Positions 1 to 6,304 of a stretch of 6,304 nt of DNA are shown here, piece by piece (within the stretch, counting starts at the first letter, position 1; the number at the start of each line of letters is the position of its first letter). Under the pieces are notes generated by a model, which did no database searches, was not told the DNA's origin, and saw only the letters and a list, made by a program, of their open reading frames with translations. A program made the position numbers and the translations under genes. This DNA is from JBAZKK01 sp041650795 (lineage in GTDB: Bacteria; Omnitrophota; Gorgyraeia; Gygaellales; Profunditerraquicolaceae), in the NCBI GenBank assembly GCA_041650795.1, contig JBAZKK010000042.1:1-6304 (forward strand). Direction: 5' to 3'.

Positions 1-10
1 AGGTATAAGA

Positions 11-16
11 TATACT
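11..16 (+). promoter_or_regulatory. Probable -10 box of the tRNA-Leu promoter
   Basis: TATACT differs at one position from the sigma-70 consensus TATAAT. It lies 15 bases before the first base of the mature tRNA, which would give a start point near 22-24 and a short leader of about 8-10 bases, as is usual for a tRNA gene. The matching -35 element would fall before the start of the window, so only half of the promoter can be judged. The surrounding bases (1-31) are AT-rich and hold no gene. Confidence 0.4.
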
Positions 17-31
17 TTTAACACAATTTGC

Positions 32-116
32 GCGGAGGTGGCGGAACTGGCATACGCGTATGTCTCAGAAGCATATGTCGCAAGACTTGGGGGTTCAACT
101 CCCCCCCTCCGCACCA
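32..116 (+). tRNA. tRNA-Leu, anticodon CAG, with encoded CCA
   Basis: The gene folds into a complete class II tRNA that would read CTG leucine codons. The acceptor stem pairs 32-38 (GCGGAGG) with 106-112 (CCTCCGC). The D stem pairs 41-43 with 55-57 around a loop carrying the GG pair at 49-50. The anticodon stem pairs 59-63 with 71-75, closed by one T-G wobble, around the 7-base loop CTCAGAA, with T at 65 and anticodon CAG at 66-68. A long variable arm, typical of Leu, Ser and Tyr tRNAs, forms from 77-79 (GTC) and 84-86 (GAC) around GCAA. The T stem pairs 89-93 (GGGGG) with 101-105 (CCCCC) around TTCAACT. The discriminator base is A113, as expected for tRNA-Leu, and CCA is encoded at 114-116. 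It stands alone in the window and converges with the operon on the other strand. No integrase gene or second copy of its 3' end is visible. Confidence 0.97.
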
Positions 117-119
117 TAT

Positions 120-173
120 AAAAACGGGGTCAGACCTAATTATTAATTAGTTAAATTAGGCCTGACCCCGTTT
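120..173. terminator. Long hairpin between convergent genes, likely bidirectional terminator and possibly a dispersed repeat
   Basis: The arms 122-141 and 154-173 form an inverted repeat of 20 positions around a 12-base AT-rich loop. The single imperfect position is A134 opposite C161. In RNA from the - strand this becomes a G-U wobble, so the stem is unbroken, and five U residues follow (complement of 120-124). In RNA from the + strand it is an A-C mismatch, and the tail is the less regular TTTCTTT. The hairpin therefore suits the - strand operon best, beginning two bases after its TAA stop, but it could also end the tRNA transcript. The arm sequence (ACGGGGTCAG followed by a CCTAATT half) is unusual for a one-off terminator. 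It resembles dispersed GGGGTCAG palindromes that I recall near REP-associated transposases in environmental genomes; that resemblance is from memory only. Confidence 0.75.
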
Positions 174-175
174 CT

Positions 176-3100
176 TTACGCAGCTTCCATGACTACGAGA
201 GTAATATCATCAAACTGCTCGCGGGTGCCGATAAAAGAATAGACTTCCTCTTTAATGACCGACAGGAGCTGGTCGGCAGGTTTTGCCCCGTGCTTCCGGA
301 CCAATTCAACCAGGCGCTCTAAGCGGAACAGCTTCTCATTGGGATCCCTGGCCTCGGTTACGCCGTCGGTATAAAGCACTATCTTATCTCCCGGATTTAA
401 AACTAATTCCTTATCTTCCAGGAAAGAGCTTATCTCGGGCAGCATCCCAAGCATGAACCCGCCGCTCAAGACCGCCTCCGCAATACCGCCCCTGTATGTA
501 ATTATATGCTCATGACCGGCCGATGAATAAATGAATTTCTTCCTGGACGCGTCCCAGGTCAAATAAAGCATGGTCATGAATTTCTTGGCGTTGATATGCT
601 CATAAAGCATCTGGTTGGTGGCCAGTAGTATCTCGCGGGGAGAGATGGGCTGTTTATTTAACGCGTAGAGGCAAGTCTTGACCATAGCCATGAGTAATCC
701 CGCGGCTACCCCCTTACCGGAGACGTCTCCTATAACAATGCTCGGGCTGTTAGTTTGTGGATTAGGCAAAAAGTCGTAGTAGTCCCCTCCTATCTCCTTA
801 GCCGGCAGCATCAGCCCCGATACCTTAAGGCCCGGAATAACAGACGTAACTTTAGGAAGCAGATCCATCTGTATCTCGCGCCCAAGTTCCAGTTCCTGCT
901 TAAGCCGCGCCTGGTCCAGAAGGTCAGAGATCAGGTTCGCGTTTTCCAGGGATACCGAAGCCTGGACGGCAAAAGACTGCATCAGCTCCAGTTCCTGCTT
1001 GCCGAATGTGCCTCCGGAAAGTGAATTATCCAGATAAAGTATGCCTATTGGCTTATCCCGCGAACTCAGGTAAGCTGCCAGGGCTTGTTTTACATTGTAG
1101 CTTTTAAGCTCATTCTGGACTTTCGCGCTGACCGCGCTTTCAGGGCTGGCGAGAATAGCGTCTTTAGCTTTTTCCGCTTCCCTGATCAACTCCAGGCTGA
1201 TCTTGTAGGACTCAAAAGAAAAGAAATCTGATATTTCCACGCCATGGCTTAATTTCAAATTAAGCTGATTGGTTTTATCATCATAAAGCAGCAATAAGCC
1301 GCGTTCGGCTCCGGTAGCCTTCAAGGCGTAATCCAGGACCCTTCTGAGCAGCTCATCCAGAGCAAATACCGAACCGATCGCCCTGGTTACCGAAAGCAGG
1401 CTCTCCAGGTGGCGCCTTTGGGTCAGGGCATCCCTGGATTCTACTCCTTCTCCCTGAGGTATCAACTTGAAAAGCAATTCATTGCAGGTTTGAAGGTCCT
1501 GCTTACAACCCATACTGATAAAGAGCTCCTTGGCCTCCAGAAGGTTAGTCAGGGCCTTTTTATCGCGGGGGTCATCCATCAGAGAAAACCTGGATTCCTC
1601 AAGCAAAAGATAGGCTAAGCGGTACTTATCCCCAGTTTTCTCCCTCAGGAATTTTATACCCTCGTCCCAGGCATAAACCGCGTCTTCTTTCTTACCGGCA
1701 AGCCACAGGCAGGTGCCATTCACCTGATATGCCCAACCCAGGCAATACTGATATTTCCTGCTCCATTTGTAAGACAAGCGGCATAACCACTCAGCTTTCT
1801 CCATATAGGCCGCTTTTGTCTCTTTAGACAGGCCGGGCGCGTCAGCCAGAACATCAAGATATATTTGAGCCCCTAAAGGAAAGAAATCTAACAGCCAGGG
1901 GGTCTTATTATATTGAAGGGCGAACAGATCAGAAGCCTCCTTGATTACCTGTATGGCCTGTTCATACTCACCCCGCCTTAGATAAGCGAATGAAAGAATA
2001 CACAGCGACCATAAGACATTGGGCTTATCCTGCGTTCTCTGGATAAGGATATTGAATTCATTGACGGTCTTTATCGTGGCATCGTCCACTTCTCCGATCA
2101 GGCATAGCGTCTTGCACCTGCCGAATATCGCCCAGCCCAGGCACCGCAGGGCATTTGCCTCTTTAGCCAGCGCGATGAACTCTTCCCCCTCGGCGATATT
2201 CTCTTTTAACCTTCCGGTTATCCAACTGCTGTAATTCCTAAAGGTATAGGCCATGCTCAGGTCCCAATATTCACCCAGGCCCTTTAACAGGTTGATAGCC
2301 TTCCGGGAATAGTCCAGGCTGGCCCGCGGGTCATTCACGACATATGAATAGAGCGACAGGTAAACATTAGCGCTCCCTTCGCGCATCTTATCGCCCATCT
2401 CCTGCGCCATTTTTAATCCCTTATTACCATCGCTAAAGGCGCGGGAGAACCAGGGCAAAGTGGGCCAGACCGCCGCCCCCTCAATATAACAATAAGCAAG
2501 TTCCGGGCCGGGGCCTGTTTCCTGGGCCATATTCAAGGTCTTAAGATAAAAATAAAAGACTTTATTGATGTCGGAAAAATAGTAAATATGCACCAACCTT
2601 AAGAATGTCTTAAGTATTATGGTCCGGCTGGGAGAAGAAACCTGCCCTTTCCCGATGAATACCCCAGGAAACCAGGTATGAAGCGCCTGCACCAAGATCT
2701 CTTTAAGTATCTCCAGGAGATATCCGGGCCTGGTTTTAGGAATGCGCACATCCAGGGCCAATAAGGCTTTTTCCAGGGCGTAAATGCTTTCCTTTACTTC
2801 TCCTTTATCAAAAAAAGCGTCGCCTATTTTAGACAAAACACGGGCCTGAGATATCATATCCTGCTTGGGTATATAATACTGCAGGGTTTTAAACGTTGCG
2901 ATGGATTCATCCAGCCTTCCGGCCAGTCGGTAAACCTCACCGAGGTTCTCGATTATTTCCATGTATTTCGGGGAGTTCTTCCTGTTTTCCCTCTCCAGTA
3001 TATCGCGGGCAAGCTCGAAGAGATTAACGGCCATGGTATTGGCGTAAGAAGACTTTGCCTTCGCGGCGGCGATGACCGAATAATGCAGGACTTTTTCGTG

Positions 3101-5254
3101 TACGTAACCTTGAGTAAAATGGTGCACCAGATCATACAAGATAACATCCGGATTTGCCTTATTCTGCTCCTCAAGCACCATTCCTATCTGGCGATGAAGA
3201 GGGACCCGGGCCTCATAAGAGATCCTGTTATAGAAGGCCTCGCGGATCCTGCTATGCATAAAAAACACTTTTTCTTTTCCCACGATGTCGCGGAACAAGA
3301 ACTGCTTTTCTATACTCTTCTCTATTGTGTTTACTATGAAATCCGAAGGCTGGCCCGTTACCCTGGAGAGAAGGTCGAATTGGACCTCCCTGCCCATGAC
3401 CGCGGCGTAAGAAAGGAACTGCTGCTGTTCCAAGGAGAGGTCTTTTGTCCTTTTGAGGATAATATCAACGATATCCTCGGGAAGGGCGACCTCCTTTATC
3501 CTGCTTAAATTAAAGATGTACTGCCCCTCCTGCAAATATATAAGTCCGGTCTCGGCCAGCGAATGCAGGAGTTCAATGGTAAAAAAAGGATTGCCTTTGG
3601 CCCGCTGATTAAGGAACTGCGCCAAAGGCATGACCTGCTCCTCTTTCTCCATCAGTATCTGGGAAACCATCTCCGAGGTTTCTTTTACCGTCAAGCTCTT
3701 CAGGCTTATTTTGGAATATGGGATATCCCGGCTATCCAGCGTTTTAATCAACTGGTCAAGAGGATGATTGTGCCCTACTTCAGCGTCACGATAGCAAACG
3801 ACCAAAAGAATAGGCAGGCCTGATATTTTCTCAGCTACCCTGAACAAGATCTCCGCGCTGACATCATCCATCCAATGCATATGGTCCAAAAACAGCAGCA
3901 GCGGATTTTCCCGCGAAGCCAGGGAGGCGACAAAATTAGCCACGGTTATAAGAAAACGAACCCTTTCTTTTTCCGGTTCCAATTCCGCGGGCTTAGGTTG
4001 GACGCCGACAAGGTCGGCCAGGGCAGGCGCTATTTTTACCACTTCACTGCCCAATTCCCCCAGCGAATCTCTTATCCGCCCTATATGGACATCCTGCTCA
4101 GCCTGGGAGAGCCGTTTTATTTTCTCGATATAGGCGTCGATCGCTTCGCTCCAGACACGATAAGGGACGCGCAATTCATATTGATAGCATTTACCTCCCG
4201 CGAATAATCCCCCTAATCCGTAAACATACCCGCGCAGCTCGTCGATCAAACGCGACTTTCCGATACCCGGCTCGCCGCAGACAAAACAAAGGGACCCGTT
4301 GCCCCGTTTAGCCTGCCCTAAAAGATCCCTCATTCGGCCCAGCTCGCTCTCCCGGCCTATCATCTTGGAAGAAAAAGACAGCTGGGCTAACCTGTCGGAC
4401 CTGGCGATCTCAAAATCGATGAGCGGCTTACCCTGCGCGCTCTGCTTCTGGTATTCCCTCAGGTCCGAGATCAACCCTTTTAAACCCTGGTAGCGCTCCT
4501 GGGGCTCCTTAGCCATAAGCCTTAAGATAATATTATCCAGGACCGGCGGTATCTGACGGTTGAGGACCGACGGCGCGGCGGGTTTAGTAGCGATATGCTG
4601 ATGGACCAGGCTGGACATATCGTCGGCCAGGTAAGGCAGTCTTCCGGTAAGGAGTTGATAAAAAACAATGCCCAGGGAATAAATATCCGACCGGTAATCC
4701 ACGGGCTTGCGCAATATTCCGCTGGACTCGGGAGAAAGATAACCGAACGTACTTACCACATCTTCCTTACGGGTGATCTTGCTTATATCCCTGAGTATGG
4801 AAAAACCGAAATTATAGAGCCTGACAGCCTGGGGCTGCTCACGGCCCAATAGAATACTGCCGGGCGAGACAGCCTGGTGCAGCAGGCCCTGTTGATGCGC
4901 TTCGTCCAGGGCGGATGAGACCTGTATGATCAGGTCCACGGCCTTATTTATATCCCAGGGTTTATTTAAATGTTTAGAAAGGCTTTCGGAATCGAAATAC
5001 CCGTAAACCAGGCTGAACTCGTCGTCGGAGTCAAGTACGGAGAGGATCTTAAGAAGGTTGGGATGCGCAAGCTTGGAAAATTGCTCCACGCTTCTTTTAA
5101 AACGCATCAGGATATCGATGGGGCGGTTTCTCGCTTTTTCGGAAAGGACTGATAATAATACCGGTCCTCCCTGCTCAAGATCGCGCGCCTTATAAACAAC
5201 GCTTAGAGGATCGCTTATAAACTCCTCAAGGACCTTATAACGTTCAGAGGGCAT
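176..5254 (-). CDS. Pseudokinase-STAND ATPase-TPR-GAF-SpoIIE/PP2C phosphatase fusion, 1692 aa
   Basis: This is a giant cytoplasmic signalling protein with no signal peptide or membrane span. Residues about 6-268 have a Ser/Thr-kinase fold: VYKARD at 20-25, YLSPE at 172-176 and DIYSLG at 190-195. The catalytic residues are lost: the VAIK Lys is S35, the helix-C Glu aligns with S55, HRD is HQA at 126-128 with the following Lys and Asn as S130 and S133, and DFG is NFG at 148-150. The glycine-rich loop is also degenerate. Residues about 296-700 are an AAA_16/STAND ATPase with Walker A GEPGIGKS (327-334), Walker B LLLFLD ending at D457, and the family motif GNPFF near 554. Residues about 725-1265 are TPR-like helices. 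A GAF domain spans about 1283-1442, and a short helical linker leads to a SpoIIE/RsbU-type PP2C domain (about 1460-1691). The PP2C domain keeps GGDYYDF (D1491, D1494), GDVSGKG (D1510), YTDG (D1630) and FDDITL (D1682-D1683), so phosphatase activity is expected. Known relatives dephosphorylate STAS anti-sigma antagonists; the substrate here is unknown. The start is supported because the kinase homology begins at once (RYKVLE). It is the last gene of the operon. Confidence 0.93.
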   Translation of the reverse strand: MPSERYKVLEEFISDPLSVVYKARDLEQGGPVLLSVLSEKARNRPIDILMRFKRSVEQFSKLAHPNLLKILSVLDSDDEFSLVYGYFDSESLSKHLNKPWDINKAVDLIIQVSSALDEAHQQGLLHQAVSPGSILLGREQPQAVRLYNFGFSILRDISKITRKEDVVSTFGYLSPESSGILRKPVDYRSDIYSLGIVFYQLLTGRLPYLADDMSSLVHQHIATKPAAPSVLNRQIPPVLDNIILRLMAKEPQERYQGLKGLISDLREYQKQSAQGKPLIDFEIARSDRLAQLSFSSKMIGRESELGRMRDLLGQAKRGNGSLCFVCGEPGIGKSRLIDELRGYVYGLGGLFAGGKCYQYELRVPYRVWSEAIDAYIEKIKRLSQAEQDVHIGRIRDSLGELGSEVVKIAPALADLVGVQPKPAELEPEKERVRFLITVANFVASLASRENPLLLFLDHMHWMDDVSAEILFRVAEKISGLPILLVVCYRDAEVGHNHPLDQLIKTLDSRDIPYSKISLKSLTVKETSEMVSQILMEKEEQVMPLAQFLNQRAKGNPFFTIELLHSLAETGLIYLQEGQYIFNLSRIKEVALPEDIVDIILKRTKDLSLEQQQFLSYAAVMGREVQFDLLSRVTGQPSDFIVNTIEKSIEKQFLFRDIVGKEKVFFMHSRIREAFYNRISYEARVPLHRQIGMVLEEQNKANPDVILYDLVHHFTQGYVHEKVLHYSVIAAAKAKSSYANTMAVNLFELARDILERENRKNSPKYMEIIENLGEVYRLAGRLDESIATFKTLQYYIPKQDMISQARVLSKIGDAFFDKGEVKESIYALEKALLALDVRIPKTRPGYLLEILKEILVQALHTWFPGVFIGKGQVSSPSRTIILKTFLRLVHIYYFSDINKVFYFYLKTLNMAQETGPGPELAYCYIEGAAVWPTLPWFSRAFSDGNKGLKMAQEMGDKMREGSANVYLSLYSYVVNDPRASLDYSRKAINLLKGLGEYWDLSMAYTFRNYSSWITGRLKENIAEGEEFIALAKEANALRCLGWAIFGRCKTLCLIGEVDDATIKTVNEFNILIQRTQDKPNVLWSLCILSFAYLRRGEYEQAIQVIKEASDLFALQYNKTPWLLDFFPLGAQIYLDVLADAPGLSKETKAAYMEKAEWLCRLSYKWSRKYQYCLGWAYQVNGTCLWLAGKKEDAVYAWDEGIKFLREKTGDKYRLAYLLLEESRFSLMDDPRDKKALTNLLEAKELFISMGCKQDLQTCNELLFKLIPQGEGVESRDALTQRRHLESLLSVTRAIGSVFALDELLRRVLDYALKATGAERGLLLLYDDKTNQLNLKLSHGVEISDFFSFESYKISLELIREAEKAKDAILASPESAVSAKVQNELKSYNVKQALAAYLSSRDKPIGILYLDNSLSGGTFGKQELELMQSFAVQASVSLENANLISDLLDQARLKQELELGREIQMDLLPKVTSVIPGLKVSGLMLPAKEIGGDYYDFLPNPQTNSPSIVIGDVSGKGVAAGLLMAMVKTCLYALNKQPISPREILLATNQMLYEHINAKKFMTMLYLTWDASRKKFIYSSAGHEHIITYRGGIAEAVLSGGFMLGMLPEISSFLEDKELVLNPGDKIVLYTDGVTEARDPNEKLFRLERLVELVRKHGAKPADQLLSVIKEEVYSFIGTREQFDDITLVVMEAA

Positions 5255-5258
5255 GCGG

Positions 5259-5266
5259 CCTCATCT
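5259..5266 (-). promoter_or_regulatory. Ribosome binding site of the 1692-aa signalling gene
   Basis: On the - strand AGATGAGG lies four bases before the ATG at 5254-5252, inside the 15-base gap after the membrane-protein gene. The GAGG core is a moderate Shine-Dalgarno match with rather short spacing. The ATG contained in this stretch (5264-5262) is in another frame and soon meets a TGA, so it is not the start. Confidence 0.5.
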
Positions 5267-5269
5267 AGA

Positions 5270-6025
5270 TTACAGGTGATAATATTTAAATTTAACAAAC
5301 GATCCTATATCGGCATTATGGGAGATGCTATTCATATCCCCGACGTAGCTGCGTATTACCGAGCGTATCCCGATATTTTCCCTTATTAGGGAAAAAAGCC
5401 TGTTCTCGTTATATGGGCTGAAGACCGCCAGGAAAAACGCGACCACGAAGAAATAGATAAAATGCGCGACCAGAAAGCTCCCCAGCGCTCCGTAAAAATT
5501 CAAGCCGAAGGTACGGGCCAAAAGCCAGATATAAATAAGCATACTCACTATCACGAATATTATGAAAAAATGATCATAGATGCCGCCTGCCAGGGCCGGC
5601 TCTAACTTTATGACCAGGTAATCCAGCGTCGCCCACACGCCCTTGGCGATTATCACCATAATAAACCAGGAGACGTTAAAAATAAAGAGGAACCAGAGAT
5701 ATTTCTGGGAAGCCGGCACCTTAGTGACCAGGAATACGGCCAATACCAGGCATAATAACGACAGGACCAGATTCCCTACGGTCAGGATAACCGTCTCCTT
5801 GAGATCCATTTTTTGCGGGACCTTCTCGCCTTCCTCCTGGACGACCTTGTGCAGGAAATCCATCGACCCGGTCATTGTGCTGGATACCCCGGTATCGATC
5901 TTGGAGACCACACTTTCTTCCGCGGTCAGGGCTTTTTCTTTTAATTCCTGCAGTGTGCCTGTCTGCGCGCAAACCAAGGAACTAAAAAATAATAACGCAA
6001 CTGCGATAAAGATCGCTTTTTTCAT
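5270..6025 (-). CDS. Unrecognised membrane protein with signal peptide and about four membrane spans, 251 aa
   Basis: I do not recognise the family. The protein starts MKKAIFIAVALLFF and has a standard secretion signal with a likely signal peptidase I site after A20 (VCA before QTG). A polar, probably helical segment of about 55 residues follows (21-76), rich in Lys, Glu, Ser and Thr. Hydrophobic spans lie at about 78-101, 109-128, 151-170 and 180-203. A tail of about 48 residues ends the protein and carries several Arg residues and an aromatic C-terminus (FKYYHL). With a cleaved signal and four spans, both ends would be outside the cytoplasm. The basic tail fits that poorly, so the topology is uncertain. 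I chose the ATG at 6025 because GGGGAG stands six bases before it and the protein then begins like a classic signal peptide. The in-frame ATG at 6040 (adding MGERK) has no Shine-Dalgarno and overlaps that site. It sits 19 bases after the peptidase gene and 15 before the signalling gene, so all three are probably co-transcribed. Confidence 0.85.
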   Translation of the reverse strand: MKKAIFIAVALLFFSSLVCAQTGTLQELKEKALTAEESVVSKIDTGVSSTMTGSMDFLHKVVQEEGEKVPQKMDLKETVILTVGNLVLSLLCLVLAVFLVTKVPASQKYLWFLFIFNVSWFIMVIIAKGVWATLDYLVIKLEPALAGGIYDHFFIIFVIVSMLIYIWLLARTFGLNFYGALGSFLVAHFIYFFVVAFFLAVFSPYNENRLFSLIRENIGIRSVIRSYVGDMNSISHNADIGSFVKFKYYHL

Positions 6026-6031
6026 TTTACG

Positions 6032-6037
6032 CTCCCC
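6032..6037 (-). promoter_or_regulatory. Ribosome binding site deciding the start of the membrane-protein gene
   Basis: GGGGAG on the - strand lies six bases (CGTAAA) before the ATG at 6025-6023. This is a strong Shine-Dalgarno at good spacing, and it places translation start at the second of two in-frame ATGs. The sequence before the first ATG (6040) is AT-rich, with no purine-rich GGAG-like motif. Confidence 0.7.
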
Positions 6038-6044
6038 CATATTG

Positions 6045-6304
6045 TTATTTCTTATGCGGCTCCTGCTCGATATTTATATAATCATCAAAATCAGTCTTTT
6101 CTCCAAGCTCCTGCTTCACTATGCGTATGCGGTCCGGAATATAGGGATGGGTCTTGAAATAACTATGGGCCCTTAGCGGCTGCCTGCGGTCATAAGCGCG
6201 CAGTTTTTCCAGGAAAGTTATCATGCCGTGGCCGTCATAACCGGCGGCCCTGGCGTAACGCGTGCCATATTGGTCTGCCAATAGCTCATCTTCGCGCGAA
6301 TAAC
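6045..6304 (-). CDS. M48-family zinc metallopeptidase, C-terminal fragment (5' end outside the window)
   Basis: The reading frame is open to the right edge and only the last 85 residues are present. The fragment begins YSREDELLADQYG, which matches the conserved M48 segment (SREDE followed by an xxAD motif). In this family that segment supplies the third zinc ligand Glu and a nearby conserved Asp. ARAAGYDGHGM and FLEKL follow, then THPYIPDRI, the usual THP...RI ending of bacterial M48 peptidases such as the LoiP/BepA-like group. The HEXXH motif must lie in the missing upstream part, so activity cannot be confirmed. These enzymes are commonly exported or membrane-bound and act in envelope protein quality control. 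The exact subfamily cannot be named from this fragment. The C-terminus is short and acidic before a Lys-Lys end (FDDYINIEQE), without a TPR extension. It is the most upstream operon gene visible. An apparent TTG start at 6281 is internal to the conserved motif and is not a real start. Confidence 0.85.
   Translation of the reverse strand, partial: YSREDELLADQYGTRYARAAGYDGHGMITFLEKLRAYDRRQPLRAHSYFKTHPYIPDRIRIVKQELGEKTDFDDYINIEQEPHKK

Noticed and set aside
32..116. tRNA-Leu as the attachment site of an integrated element
   Set aside because: No integrase, phage or plasmid gene and no second copy of the tRNA 3' end is present in the window. The neighbouring genes look like an ordinary operon.
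3083..3508. 141-codon open frame on the + strand opposite the ATPase and TPR region
   Set aside because: It is fully antisense to a strongly supported domain of the signalling protein, shows no recognisable motif and has a composition expected of a shadow frame.
4369..5239. Active eukaryotic-like Ser/Thr kinase as the name for the big gene
   Set aside because: The overall fold supports kinase homology, but the Lys, Glu, HRD Asp, catalytic-loop Asn and DFG Asp positions are all substituted, so an active-kinase label would mislead.
5960..5974. Possible lipoprotein signal at the Cys in SSLVCA of the membrane protein
   Set aside because: The residues before the Cys (S, L, V) do not fit a lipobox, which wants a small residue just before Cys. 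A VCA signal peptidase I site fits better.
6026..6040. Upstream in-frame ATG adding MGERK to the membrane protein
   Set aside because: It has no Shine-Dalgarno before it, covers the strong GGGGAG site of the next ATG, and would put charged residues ahead of a signal peptide that already begins with MKK.
5643..6176. 177-codon open frame on the + strand opposite the membrane protein and the end of the M48 gene
   Set aside because: It spans two better-supported - strand genes and their gap, and its translation has no coherent domain or signal.

Overview
The window looks like a chromosomal piece of a diderm (Gram-negative-type) bacterium of roughly balanced base composition. The evidence is bacterial: a tRNA-Leu with an encoded CCA tail, Shine-Dalgarno-led genes on one strand, and a very long fusion protein joining a Ser/Thr-kinase fold, a STAND-type ATPase and a signalling output domain. 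Such fusions are common in large environmental genomes. The GGGGTCAG-type inverted repeat after the tRNA reminds me of dispersed repeats in uncultivated lineages such as Omnitrophota, but this placement is a weak inference.

Layout. At the left edge a tRNA-Leu(CAG) gene lies on the + strand (32-116), preceded by a plausible -10 box. A hairpin at about 120-173 follows, sitting between two convergent transcription units. Everything else is on the - strand and reads right to left as a compact operon. It holds the C-terminal end of an M48-family metallopeptidase (6304-6045, cut by the window edge), then an unrecognised membrane protein with a signal peptide and about four membrane spans (6025-5270), then a 1692-residue signalling protein (5254-176). 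The intergenic gaps are only 19 and 15 bases. The operon promoter must lie beyond the right edge. No stretch above 300 bases lacks a gene.

The main point of interest is the 1692-residue protein. In order it carries a Ser/Thr-kinase-like domain, a P-loop ATPase of the STAND/AAA_16 type, a long TPR-like helical region, a GAF domain and a C-terminal SpoIIE/RsbU-type PP2C phosphatase. The kinase fold is recognisable, but every catalytic position has been replaced: the VAIK Lys, the helix-C Glu, the HRD Asp with its following Lys and Asn, and the DFG Asp. The ATPase P-loop and the phosphatase metal-binding Asp residues are intact. It therefore reads as a pseudokinase-regulated, ATPase-gated phosphatase. 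By family knowledge its likely substrate is a phosphorylated STAS-domain anti-sigma-factor antagonist, although no such partner is in the window. Co-transcription with a membrane protein and an M48 protease suggests a cell-envelope or stress link. That link is inferred from context only.
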